Assembly (NCBI RefSeq): GCF_000472425.1
Contig: NZ_AXAI01000007.1
Location: forward strand, 1 to 64,000
DNA from: Bradyrhizobium sp. Tv2a-2
Lineage (GTDB): Bacteria > Pseudomonadota > Alphaproteobacteria > Rhizobiales > Xanthobacteraceae
Direction: 5' to 3'
Length of the DNA: 64,000 nt
The notes below the pieces were generated by a model. It was not told the DNA's origin. It saw only the letters and a list, made by a program, of their open reading frames with translations, and did not search any database. Position numbers and translations under genes: made by a program. How positions within the stretch are numbered: position 1 is the first letter of the stretch; every line of letters starts with the position of its first letter. Of this stretch, positions 39,433 to 47,457 are shown in pieces.

Positions 39433-40713
39433 TCAGCGCTTCGCCTCGACCGGCTCCTTGCCGGTGCAGGTGATCAGGAGTGTAAAGCCCCGCGCCTTCT
39501 CCGCGATCTCGGGCGTCTTGAGCTCGCCGCCCGGTGCTGCGGTCTCATAGGGCACCACGCTGTTGTCGAGGAAATCGCGGATGGCGCCGGTCTTGATAGC
39601 GAAGTTGATGTTCTCCGGTATATCGCCGGTGCGACGTACCATGGATAGCCCATCGAGCTTCCCTGTCACCACGCCGGTGACCAGCCCACTGGTATCGAAC
39701 AGCGGCCCCCCGCTGTTCCCAGGCTGCACAGCCGCGCTGATCTGAAGAAACCGGGTATCGTTCCAGAGGCCGCTGAGTGAACTCACGATGCCCGTGGTCA
39801 CGGTGAAATCGGATGTCAGCAGGCCGTGAAACGGGTAGCCGATTGCGACCACGGAATCGCCTGAGTGTACCGAGCGGTCGCGAATCCTCGCATAATCCTT
39901 GAATGATGCCGCCGGCCCCTGCAGCAACGCGAGGTCGTTCTGTGAGTCGTTTGATACCACCCGCAACGTCGACACCGGCTGGCCACTGAGATTGCCGCGA
40001 ATATCTGTGCAGCCGTCGATAACGTGATTGTTGGTGAGTATGTGTCCGCTGGCGCTGATGACGAACCCCGTGCCGCTTTTGCCGACATTCTTCTCGGCAT
40101 TCCTGTCGGCGCTTCTGCTGGTTTTGGGCGCAGCGGGTGTGCCGTTGCCGCCATCTCCTGCCGCAGCCGACCTCGCCGCCACCTTGGCGAAATCGCCGGC
40201 GCTGTTCAGCCCGTCCGCCTTGACCTTGGCGACGCATGTCGCGATCACGGCCAACAGCGGCCCGGTCGAGGTCAGGTTGAATTGCAATGTGGCCTTGCCG
40301 GCCTGCGCGACCATCAGACTCGACCTTTGAAAAGTGCGTGCGACGCTCGCGGGCAGGATCGCTATCACCATATTGCTCGAACTCGCCGTCGCGAACAGTC
40401 TGGCCTGGGACTGGCCGTCGAACGTGACGTCGATCGCCATTTGGTCGCCCGTGTTCAGCTTGAAGTCGGGGCTGGCAAAGCCGAGCAGCCAGGCACTGGC
40501 GATGTTCTGGCCGATCACCAGACTGACCCCGCTGGCGTAGGAGGTCGTCGCCGCGCAGTGCGAAAATGCACCCGTCGAATCGTCGCTGAAAGCGCCGCCA
40601 ATCCAGTTGCCGACATGGATGGTGCCGTAGGGGCCGGCGGCCTGGGCACTGCTAACGGTAGAGCAGGCGAATGCCGTCAGCAGTCCGCAGGCAACGAATA
40701 GTCTTCTTAACAT
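39433..40713 (-). CDS. Exported trypsin-like (HtrA/DegP-type) serine protease
   Basis: 426 aa from ATG at 40713, which puts a signal peptide (RRLFVACGLLTAFACSTVSSAQA) at the start; the frame is open to 40773. Residues 50-200 form a domain with paired Cys residues that I do not recognise. The protease domain carries His in HILTNNHVIDG near residue 250, Asp in SQNDLALLQ near 282, and Ser in AVQPGNSGGPLFD near 355. No PDZ domain follows. A role in periplasmic protein quality control or signalling is likely. It converges with the DUF899 gene. Confidence 0.85.
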   Translation of the reverse strand: MLRRLFVACGLLTAFACSTVSSAQAAGPYGTIHVGNWIGGAFSDDSTGAFSHCAATTSYASGVSLVIGQNIASAWLLGFASPDFKLNTGDQMAIDVTFDGQSQARLFATASSSNMVIAILPASVARTFQRSSLMVAQAGKATLQFNLTSTGPLLAVIATCVAKVKADGLNSAGDFAKVAARSAAAGDGGNGTPAAPKTSRSADRNAEKNVGKSGTGFVISASGHILTNNHVIDGCTDIRGNLSGQPVSTLRVVSNDSQNDLALLQGPAASFKDYARIRDRSVHSGDSVVAIGYPFHGLLTSDFTVTTGIVSSLSGLWNDTRFLQISAAVQPGNSGGPLFDTSGLVTGVVTGKLDGLSMVRRTGDIPENINFAIKTGAIRDFLDNSVVPYETAAPGGELKTPEIAEKARGFTLLITCTGKEPVEAKR

Positions 40714-40915
40714 CAACGCCCCCAAAACCCCGACCCTCCGTATCATTCTATGTGTATCCGGTGTATGACGCAATCATGAGTAGAGTTGTGTATTTTGCTT
40801 TTGCGAGTGTTAACCTTGTTGTCGGCTGGAGAGGGTTGCCTTAACGATGCCGCAAACTGAGCCTTGCATTCACTTTGCGACTCAACATACTTTGCGGTAC
40901 AAAGCGGAGCGGGGT

Positions 40916-41533
40916 ATGCGCGATCTCGACAAGGCGCTGGCGGATATCATGGCCATTCGGAGCCAGATTGCGGCCGGCACCGCCTTTCGTGGCTACGGTC
41001 CGGCGGCGATCGCCGCAACCGGCGGCGTGGCACTGCTGACGGCCGTCCTGCAATATCTCTGGCTTGACGATCCGACCGCCAATCCGCTTGCTTTCCTGCT
41101 CGGCTGGGCTTTCGCGGCGGCAGTCTCCGCGCTCATGATCTGGTTCGAGATGCAGGCACGTTCGCGCCGGCATCATTCGGGCCTGGCGGATGCCATGATC
41201 CACCAGGCGCTCGAGCAGTTTCTCCCGTCTGGAATCGCCGGCGTGCTGCTCGCAGTGGTGCTCTGGAAATTCGCGCCGGAGACGTTGTGGACGCTGCCGG
41301 GATTGTGGCAGCTGCTGGTCAGTCTCGGCGTCTTTGCCTCCGTGCGTTCGCTGCCGCGCAGCGTCGCGCTCGCAGGCGCCTGGTATTTTGTCGCGGGCTT
41401 TGTCGTCCTGGTGCTGGCGAGCCAAAGCCATGCGCTGTCGCCATGGACCATGGGACTGCCCTTCGCAATCGGCCAATGGCTGATGGCGGCCATCATCTAT
41501 TTCGCGTCCGGGGAAACCGATGTTGAAGACTGA
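40916..41533 (+). CDS. Membrane protein of unknown function
   Basis: 205 aa from ATG at 40916 behind GGAGCGGGG. After an N-terminal region (MRDLDKALADIMAIRSQIAA) come about four to five hydrophobic segments, such as AAIAATGGVALLTAVLQYLW, AFLLGWAFAAAVSALMIWF, IAGVLLAVVLWKF and WYFVAGFVVLVLASQ. It resembles no family I know. The following wHTH gene overlaps its end by 14 bases, so it is likely a paired signal or partner of that regulator. Confidence 0.82.
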   Translation: MRDLDKALADIMAIRSQIAAGTAFRGYGPAAIAATGGVALLTAVLQYLWLDDPTANPLAFLLGWAFAAAVSALMIWFEMQARSRRHHSGLADAMIHQALEQFLPSGIAGVLLAVVLWKFAPETLWTLPGLWQLLVSLGVFASVRSLPRSVALAGAWYFVAGFVVLVLASQSHALSPWTMGLPFAIGQWLMAAIIYFASGETDVED

Positions 41534-41900
41534 TGTCAATCACGCGCCGTTCTCCTATGACGGGCTCGACCGCGTCATTCATGAAAAGGCGCGGCTTGGA
41601 CTGATGACCTCGCTGATGGCCCATCCGAAAGGCCTAGCCTTTGCCGATCTCAAGCAGCTCTGCGGCCTGACCGACGGCAATTTGTCGCGGCATCTGCAGG
41701 TGCTGCAGGAGGCGGGCCTGGTCGAGGTGACCAAGGGCTATGAGGGCAACCGTCCCCACACATCCTGCCGTCTCACCAAGGCCGGCCGCCGCCGTTTTCT
41801 CGACTATCTGGCCGTGCTCGAACGGCTCGTGCGCGACGCCGCCAAGGCGGCTGGCAAGGAGCAGGGCGCGCTGTCGCGGCTCGGCATCCTGCCGACCTGA
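41520..41900 (+). CDS. Winged-helix DNA-binding regulator (PF13601-like)
   Basis: 126 aa from ATG at 41520 with GGGGAAAC upstream, overlapping the end of the membrane-protein gene. The DNA-binding region is LMTSLMAHPKGLAFADLKQL, CGLTDGNLSRHLQVLQEAGLVEVTKGY, which is a single winged-helix domain with a recognition helix at NLSRHLQVL. Such single-domain proteins usually regulate a nearby gene. The neighbours are the membrane protein upstream and uppS 29 bases downstream. Confidence 0.88.
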   Translation: MLKTDVNHAPFSYDGLDRVIHEKARLGLMTSLMAHPKGLAFADLKQLCGLTDGNLSRHLQVLQEAGLVEVTKGYEGNRPHTSCRLTKAGRRRFLDYLAVLERLVRDAAKAAGKEQGALSRLGILPT

Positions 41901-41929
41901 TCTCATTTTTTTTGCAGGGGAACTTTGTG

Positions 41930-42676
41930 ATGCAAAGTAATTTCTCTACCAGGCTTTCGGAAAGGCTTCGCGAGAAGCTTCATGTCGGGATCATCATGGA
42001 TGGCAACGGCCGCTGGGCGACACGGCGCGGACTGTCGCGATTGCGCGGGCATGAGGCGGGCGTGGAGGCCATCAGGCGCATTGTCGAGGCTGCGCCCGAC
42101 CAGGGCATCGGTACGCTGACGCTCTATGCTTTCTCCACTGACAACTGGCGCCGGCCGCGGACCGAAGTCTCGGCGCTGATGGGGCTGTTGCGCTTCTATC
42201 TCGCCAACGAGGTCCAAAGCCTGGTCAGGAACGGCGTTCGCCTGCACGTGATCGGCCGGCGCGATCGACTGCCCGACGGCATTGCGGACGCGATCTCGCG
42301 CGCCGAGGCAGCGACTGCCGCGGGCGAGACCCTGCATCTGCGCATTGCGGTCGATTATTCCGCGCGCGACGCCATTCTGAATGCGGCAGTGAAGCTCGCC
42401 GGCATCGCTGCGCCGAGCCGCGAACTGTTCTCCGATCTCGTCACTGGCGAGAGGGGCCTGCGCGATGTCGATCTCATCATCCGCACCAGCGGGGAAAAGC
42501 GGCTCTCTGACTTCCTGCTTTGGGAAGGTGCTTACGCTGAATTGCATTTCACCGAACGGATGTGGCCCGAATTCGACGCCGCCGACCTCACCGAGGCCTT
42601 GGCCTCCTTCCACCGCCGCGAACGCCGCTTCGGCGGCTTGCAAGCCCTGTCGCTGGAGCCCGCGCCGAGCCTGTAG
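41930..42676 (+). CDS. uppS: Polyprenyl diphosphate synthase (UppS-type)
   Basis: Cis-prenyltransferase that builds undecaprenyl diphosphate, the carrier lipid for peptidoglycan and polysaccharides. 248 aa from ATG at 41930; a TTG at 41912 is also in frame. Motifs: GIIMDGNGRWATRRG with the catalytic Asp near residue 20, the GHEAGVEAIRR motif near 40, YAFSTDNWRRP near 70, and VDLIIRTSGEKRLSDFLLW near 190. In most genomes uppS sits with frr and cdsA; here it follows a wHTH gene, so it may be a second copy. Confidence 0.93.
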   Translation: MQSNFSTRLSERLREKLHVGIIMDGNGRWATRRGLSRLRGHEAGVEAIRRIVEAAPDQGIGTLTLYAFSTDNWRRPRTEVSALMGLLRFYLANEVQSLVRNGVRLHVIGRRDRLPDGIADAISRAEAATAAGETLHLRIAVDYSARDAILNAAVKLAGIAAPSRELFSDLVTGERGLRDVDLIIRTSGEKRLSDFLLWEGAYAELHFTERMWPEFDAADLTEALASFHRRERRFGGLQALSLEPAPSL

Positions 42677-42756
42677 AGATGACGGCACGAGCGCCGCCTT
42701 TTCGCTTGTGAAGGAATCATCTACTGCTGCGGCACTGGTCATCCCAACAGGTGCCG

Positions 42757-44604
42757 ATGAACCGTCAGCAGCGACGCGCTTCTGCCAAGCAACCCGGCAA
42801 GAGTCCGACAAGCCCGCCGCGGCCGGCCGCGGCGGATTTTTTCGAGTCTGCTCTCCGCCTGTTACGTGATGGTCAGCTTGTGGAAGCGGAGACTAGCTGT
42901 CGCCAGGCGCTGGCTGTCGAGCCCGATCACGCCGACGCGCTGCACTTGATGGGGCTGCTGTGCCAGGTCGGCAGGCGATACGATCTGGCGATAGCGTGGT
43001 TCGCGCAGGCGATCCGCAAGAATCCTGCCGTCGCCGACTATTTTTTCAATCTCGCGACCGTCCTGCAGCATCAGGACCGCGTCGACGACGCGATCAAGAG
43101 CTATGACCGCGGACTGGTGCTGAAGCCCGATTTCGCGGCGGGTTGGTACCGGCTCGGCGAGTTGCTGCTGCAGCAGGAGCGCCGTGACGAAGCCCGCCTC
43201 AGCTTCGGTCAGGCGCTCAAGGTCGATCCTCGCCATCTCGAGGCCGCCAACAGCGTCGCGCTGCTCGATTTCCACGCTGGCGATTATCAGTTTGCGATCG
43301 CCGGCTTCGACCGATCGCTTGCGATCAAGCCGAATGATCCGGGCGCGCTGCACTTAAAGGGCGTATGTCAGCTGCGTCTCAAACGCTTCGACGAGGCGCT
43401 GGTCAATATCGGCCGGGCGCTTGCGCAAGTGCCCGACCACCCCGAGGTGATCTGCAACTATGGCCTGGTACTGCACAAGCTCGGGCGTGATGAGGAGGCG
43501 ATCGTCCATTTCGACCGCGCGCTCGCGCTCAAGCCGGATTTAGTCGAGACGCTCAACCATCGTGGCTCCGCTCTCGCCGAGCTGCATCGCTTTGATGAGG
43601 CGCTCGAAAGTTTCGACCGCGCGGTCGCGCTTAGGCCGGAGTTTGCCGACGTGCATTGGAATGCCGCTTTGCTGCGGCTTCTGCTCGGCGATTTCGAGAA
43701 CGGCTGGCCGGGGCGCGAGTGGGGCCGCAAGTGCAGGGCGGTCGGTTTTGTCGAGCGGTCGTTCGCACAGCCGCTCTGGCTCGGCGAGGCGCCGCTTGCC
43801 GGCAAGACGATTCTGCTGCACAGCGACGAGGGGCTGGGCGATACCATTCAGTTTTCCCGCTATGCGCCGCTCGTTGCCGCGCATGGGGCGCGGGTGATTC
43901 TCGAGGTCGACGCCGCGCTGCATCCCTTGCTGTCCGGTATGGACGGCGTCGCACTTTGCGTGCCGAGAGGCGGGAGCGAGGTGGATGATTTCGATCTGCA
44001 CTGCCCGCTGTCGAGCCTGCCGCTGGTTTGTCGCACCCGGCTTCAGTCCATTCCTGCGACGCCCTACCTGCCTGCGCTTCCGGAAGCCGTCGTCGGTGCC
44101 TGGCAGGCGCGTCTCGGGCCGCGCAAGGCGTTCCGGGTCGGACTGGCGTGGTCGGGCAATCCCGCGCATGGCAATGATCGCAACCGCTCGATGCGGCTCC
44201 GCGAATTGGCGCCGCTGCTCGACTGTGACGTGACCTTCGTCAGCTTGCAGAAGGAGCCGCGCGCCAAGGACAGAGCCTGCTTGCAGGAGCGGGGAGGGAT
44301 CGTCGATCTCACCGCGCATCTCGCTAATTTTGTCGAGACCGCCGCGCTGATCTCCTGCCTCGACCTCGTCATCACGGTCGACACCAGCGTCGCCCATCTC
44401 GCCGGCGCGCTGTTTCGCCCGACCTGGATCCTGCTGCCTTATACGCCGGACTATCGCTGGCTGCTCGATCGCTCGGACAATCCCTGGTATCCGACGGTGC
44501 GATTGTTCCGGCAAGACGCGACACGTGACTATGCGCGCGTAGTCGAGCGCGTGCGCACCGAGCTGCAGGCGCTCATCACAGCGAGCCGCGCCTCTGCGCG
44601 ATAG
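42757..44604 (+). CDS. TPR protein with glycosyltransferase-like C terminus
   Basis: 615 aa from ATG at 42757 (MNRQQRRASAK); GTG 42751 is an alternative. At least seven tetratricopeptide repeats follow from about residue 30 to 320 (for example FNLATVLQHQDRVDDAIKSY and FDRALALKPDLVETLNHRGS). The remaining 290 residues contain GEAPLAGKTILLHSDEGLGD near 340 and VGLAWSGNPAHGNDRNRSM near 455, followed by LVITVDTSVAHLAGAL near 550, which fits a nucleotide-sugar-binding fold of the GT9/GT41 kind. Its acceptor is unknown. A strong terminator lies 200 bases past the stop. Confidence 0.88.
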   Translation: MNRQQRRASAKQPGKSPTSPPRPAAADFFESALRLLRDGQLVEAETSCRQALAVEPDHADALHLMGLLCQVGRRYDLAIAWFAQAIRKNPAVADYFFNLATVLQHQDRVDDAIKSYDRGLVLKPDFAAGWYRLGELLLQQERRDEARLSFGQALKVDPRHLEAANSVALLDFHAGDYQFAIAGFDRSLAIKPNDPGALHLKGVCQLRLKRFDEALVNIGRALAQVPDHPEVICNYGLVLHKLGRDEEAIVHFDRALALKPDLVETLNHRGSALAELHRFDEALESFDRAVALRPEFADVHWNAALLRLLLGDFENGWPGREWGRKCRAVGFVERSFAQPLWLGEAPLAGKTILLHSDEGLGDTIQFSRYAPLVAAHGARVILEVDAALHPLLSGMDGVALCVPRGGSEVDDFDLHCPLSSLPLVCRTRLQSIPATPYLPALPEAVVGAWQARLGPRKAFRVGLAWSGNPAHGNDRNRSMRLRELAPLLDCDVTFVSLQKEPRAKDRACLQERGGIVDLTAHLANFVETAALISCLDLVITVDTSVAHLAGALFRPTWILLPYTPDYRWLLDRSDNPWYPTVRLFRQDATRDYARVVERVRTELQALITASRASAR

Positions 44605-44655
44605 CGCGGCGTCGCTCCACGATCGGCCCGTATTTTTCGTAACCTTTTGCGGACT

Positions 44656-44758
44656 AAAGCGCGATGAGATTTGTTTGAATCGTCATCGCGCTTTAGGTCT
44701 TTGATTGAGCATGATCTTTTCGGAAAACCGCTACACACTTTTCCGGATCATGCTTTAG
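44656..44758. repeat. Dispersed palindromic repeat A, copy 2
   Basis: Complete copy with both hairpins, nearly identical to those at 4163-4264 and 56223-56325. Lies 51 bases after the TPR gene stop. Confidence 0.92.
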
Positions 44759-44804
44759 CTTTCCCGCTCTCCGGCCCGCGACGTCGTCGCGATCCCGCGA
44801 GCGG

Positions 44805-44841
44805 ACGGCCCCGACGTGTTCTCAGCACGTCGGGGCCGTTT
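44805..44841 (+). terminator. Intrinsic terminator
   Basis: ACGGCCCCGACGTG and CACGTCGGGGCCGT form a perfect 14-bp stem with a 7-base loop, followed by TTTGTT. Probably ends transcription from the TPR gene. Confidence 0.82.
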
Positions 44842-44971
44842 GTTGTCGGTGGGGTGGTAAACGGAGACTTAAGAGGACGGGCCGATTTCCGGTCATGGGG
44901 CTAAAACCATTCTAACAGCTGTCCGCTACACCCATAGGGACGGATCAAGCTCTATCGATTGGGGTACTCTT

Positions 44972-45226
44972 GTGAACATGCTGGCAGCCAACCGACGTAA
45001 AAGCGAACGTCGCCTGTGCAGGCGGATTGCGAAAATTCAGACCGGTGCCGGCTCGCTGCCGCGCGACTGCACGATCACGGATATTTCCGACGGCGGCGTC
45101 AAGGTCGTGGCGGAATATCTCGAGATTCCGCCGAATTTCACCATCATCTTCGCTCACGACCATGCAAGGCAGTGCCGGCTGGTGTGGCGCATCGGCTGCG
45201 AGTTCGGCGCCGAGTTCACTGACTAG
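44972..45226 (+). CDS. PilZ-domain protein (c-di-GMP binding)
   Basis: 84 aa from GTG at 44972 or 82 from ATG at 44978. The Arg-rich N terminus (RRKSERRLCRRIAK) and DISDGGVKV near residue 38 match the RxxxR and D-x-S-x-x-G binding motifs of PilZ. It would sense c-di-GMP and adjust motility or envelope processes. The stop codon TAG (45224-45226) overlaps the start of repeat B. The cpa pilus genes converge from the right, which makes a functional link plausible but unproven. Confidence 0.88.
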   Translation: MNMLAANRRKSERRLCRRIAKIQTGAGSLPRDCTITDISDGGVKVVAEYLEIPPNFTIIFAHDHARQCRLVWRIGCEFGAEFTD

Positions 45227-45326
45227 AGCATTTCCGGTTCTGATTGAATCAGAACCGATGCTCTAGATTCGTGTTTTGACGCGTTTTCTTCACGCGATCC
45301 GGCGTCAACTTCGCTCGACGCTCTAA
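45225..45326. repeat. Dispersed repeat B, copy 1
   Basis: Opens AGAGCATTTCCGGTTCTGAT and contains a long hairpin (GGTTCTGATT/AATCAGAACC, then ATGCTCT), then CGTGTTTTGACGCG and a tail of CTTCGCTCGACGCTCT. An inverted relative lies at 56066-56166. It overlaps the last bases of the PilZ stop codon. Confidence 0.85.
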
Positions 45327-45379
45327 AAGAAAGGCGGCGCTACGGCGCCGCTCTTCACTTTCGCATCCAGGCGGCGCGG

Positions 45380-46672
45380 TTACATGCCGCCGGCGGCCGA
45401 GCGCTTGGGCTTGCCGCGCAGTCTCTCCAGCATTGGCGAGAGCCGGAAGCGCGACTTCCTCGGCTCGGCACGGCCGGTCAGCTGGCGGGCGATCTGCTGG
45501 AAGATCACGGAAGCGCGGTGGCTTTTCGACAATTCCGCGATCATCTGCCCGTTATTGGCCGCCATGCCGAACACCTTCGAATCGAACGGAATCGCCGCGA
45601 CCGGTGCACTCTCGATAGTCTTGGCAAAGCTCTTGACGTCTATCTCGGGCCGCTTGTGCATGCCGACCTGGTTGATGCAGTAGAGCGGTGGTCGGTCGTT
45701 CGGCCGTGCCGCCTTGAGGACGCTCATCAGGTTCTTGGTGTTGCGTAAATTCGCGAGGTCCGGCTCGGCGACAACAAGAATATCGTCCGCGCTGATCAGC
45801 GTGCGCCGCGTCCAGGCCGACCATTGATGCGGAATGTCGAGCACGATGCAGGGCGTCGTCATGCGCATGGTATCGAAGATCGCGTCGAACGCCTCCGCAC
45901 CGAAGTCATAGACCCGGTCGAGCGTCGCCGGTGCCGCAAGCAGGCTCAGATGCTCGCTGCATTTGGCAAGCAGCCTTTCCATCAATGCGGTGTCGGGCCG
46001 CTCCGGCTGGAACACGGCGTTGGCAATGTTCTGCAGCGGGTCCTGGTTGTAGTCGAGGCTCGCGGTGCCGAAGGCCATGTCGAGGTCGATCACGACCGAA
46101 TCGAGCGCGAGGTCCCGCGCGATCGTCCAGGCGACATTGTGCGCCACCGTGGAGGCGCCAACGCCGCCCTTGGCGCCGATGACGGCGATGATGCGGCCGG
46201 TGACCACGGCTTCGGAGGCCGAGAACAGGTTGCAGATCGCCCGCACGATATCGAGGATCTCGATCGGCCCGACGATGTAGTCGTTAACGCCGCGCCGCAC
46301 CAGCTCGCGATAGGGCACCTCGTCCTGCTCGCTGCCGATCACGACCACGCGCGTGCCGGGATCGCAGACGCCGGCGAGCTCATCGAGCCCGTCGAGAATG
46401 TCGCGGCCCGTCGATTCCAGGATGATCACATTCGGCGTCGGCATCGCGTTATAGGTCTCGACGGCCGCCGCGACGCCGCCCTTCTTCACGGTCATATGCG
46501 CCTTGGCAAGGCGGCGATCCTGGCTTGCCGCCTTGGCGAGGTCGAAGATGGTCTCGCTCTCGCAGAAGGCCTGCACCGAGATGCGCGGCACGGGCGCGAT
46601 ATATTCGTCGGCGGCAGGCTGGCCCGTGCCATCCGCGATGTCGTCTTGATTGTGGTGAGCGGATTTGATCAT
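45380..46672 (-). CDS. cpaE: Tad/Flp pilus assembly ATPase-like CpaE
   Basis: 430 aa. A receiver-like N-terminal domain is followed by a MinD/ParA-type ATPase. The deviant Walker A is IAVIGAKGGVGASTVAHNVA near residue 160, the signature Asp region VVIDLDMAFGTASLDYN is near 190, and IVLDIPHQWSAWTRRTLISADD (in parts) near 275 is typical. CpaE positions the pilus machine at the cell pole. Its ATG overlaps the cpaD stop (46669-46672). No cpaF follows: the next gene downstream is on the opposite strand. Confidence 0.94.
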   Translation of the reverse strand: MIKSAHHNQDDIADGTGQPAADEYIAPVPRISVQAFCESETIFDLAKAASQDRRLAKAHMTVKKGGVAAAVETYNAMPTPNVIILESTGRDILDGLDELAGVCDPGTRVVVIGSEQDEVPYRELVRRGVNDYIVGPIEILDIVRAICNLFSASEAVVTGRIIAVIGAKGGVGASTVAHNVAWTIARDLALDSVVIDLDMAFGTASLDYNQDPLQNIANAVFQPERPDTALMERLLAKCSEHLSLLAAPATLDRVYDFGAEAFDAIFDTMRMTTPCIVLDIPHQWSAWTRRTLISADDILVVAEPDLANLRNTKNLMSVLKAARPNDRPPLYCINQVGMHKRPEIDVKSFAKTIESAPVAAIPFDSKVFGMAANNGQMIAELSKSHRASVIFQQIARQLTGRAEPRKSRFRLSPMLERLRGKPKRSAAGGM

Positions 46673-47421
46673 TGGCCGGTATCGCTGAGTTTGGCTTTTT
46701 CGCTTTCTGGATAAATCGTCGTCGTCGACTGGCCCTTGCGGTATTTGTCGAATCCTTCGCTACGGCGCATCGTGTATACGGGCGTCTCGGCCCGCGGTTG
46801 CTCGAGATCGGCCGGATTATCGATCATCGCGGCCATGTTGTGCTGGGTGGCGCAGCCGAAATTGTAGTAGGGCTTGTTGTCGTTATAGCTCGGGTTGAGC
46901 ACGGAGGGACCGAGGTCCTCGGGCCACAGCCCGCAGGGGCCGGCGGTCGCCTTGATCTTGGGATAGCTCAGCCGGATTGTGGGGAAGAACTGCGGATCGC
47001 TTGGCGCGTAATTGCGCAGCACCACGCCATTCGACGGCACGCCGCTCGCCAGCAGCACGGATCTGATTTCATGATAGGCGGACACCGCGGCGCGCGCATT
47101 CGGCGTATCCACCGGCACGTCGGCCACGATCGCGCCGGTGCCTTCATGCACCCAGCTGCGGCCGAGCCCGGCGACATCGCCGCGCTGTTCCGGCGAAAGG
47201 CCGCCGCGGCCGCGGCCGACGAACACGACGATGGAATGCGTGCCTTCCTCGATCGCGATCGGATGCCGCGCGCGAACGTCCTCCGGCACGCCGCCGGTGA
47301 TGATCTGGTCAGACGTGGTGTTGCAGCCGGCAAGCCCAAGGGCAACGCCAAGTGCAAGGCCAGGCAGCGCAGCCGATAGCAGCGATTTCCGGTAGCTGCC
47401 GCCTCTCTCTGTCATACTCAT
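46669..47421 (-). CDS. cpaD: Tad pilus lipoprotein CpaD
   Basis: 250 aa. A signal peptide ends in a lipobox (LGLAGCNTT near residue 33), which fits an outer-membrane lipoprotein that supports the CpaC secretin. The family segment YPKIKATAGPCGLWPEDLG lies near 155 and the Tyr/Cys-rich FGCATQHNMAAMIDNP near 187. It starts 36 bases after cpaC and overlaps cpaE by four bases, so it is cotranscribed with both. Confidence 0.93.
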   Translation of the reverse strand: MSMTERGGSYRKSLLSAALPGLALGVALGLAGCNTTSDQIITGGVPEDVRARHPIAIEEGTHSIVVFVGRGRGGLSPEQRGDVAGLGRSWVHEGTGAIVADVPVDTPNARAAVSAYHEIRSVLLASGVPSNGVVLRNYAPSDPQFFPTIRLSYPKIKATAGPCGLWPEDLGPSVLNPSYNDNKPYYNFGCATQHNMAAMIDNPADLEQPRAETPVYTMRRSEGFDKYRKGQSTTTIYPESEKAKLSDTGQ

Positions 47422-47457
47422 GTTCTGTCCCCATCCCCGCCGTCTCAGGCCCTGGCC

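Larger units (their letters stand above)
44605..44971. other. Gap with repeat A copy and a terminator
   Basis: 367 bases after the TPR gene. Contains a complete copy of repeat A (44656-44758) and a perfect 14-bp hairpin (44805-44841). No gene is seen. Confidence 0.6.
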
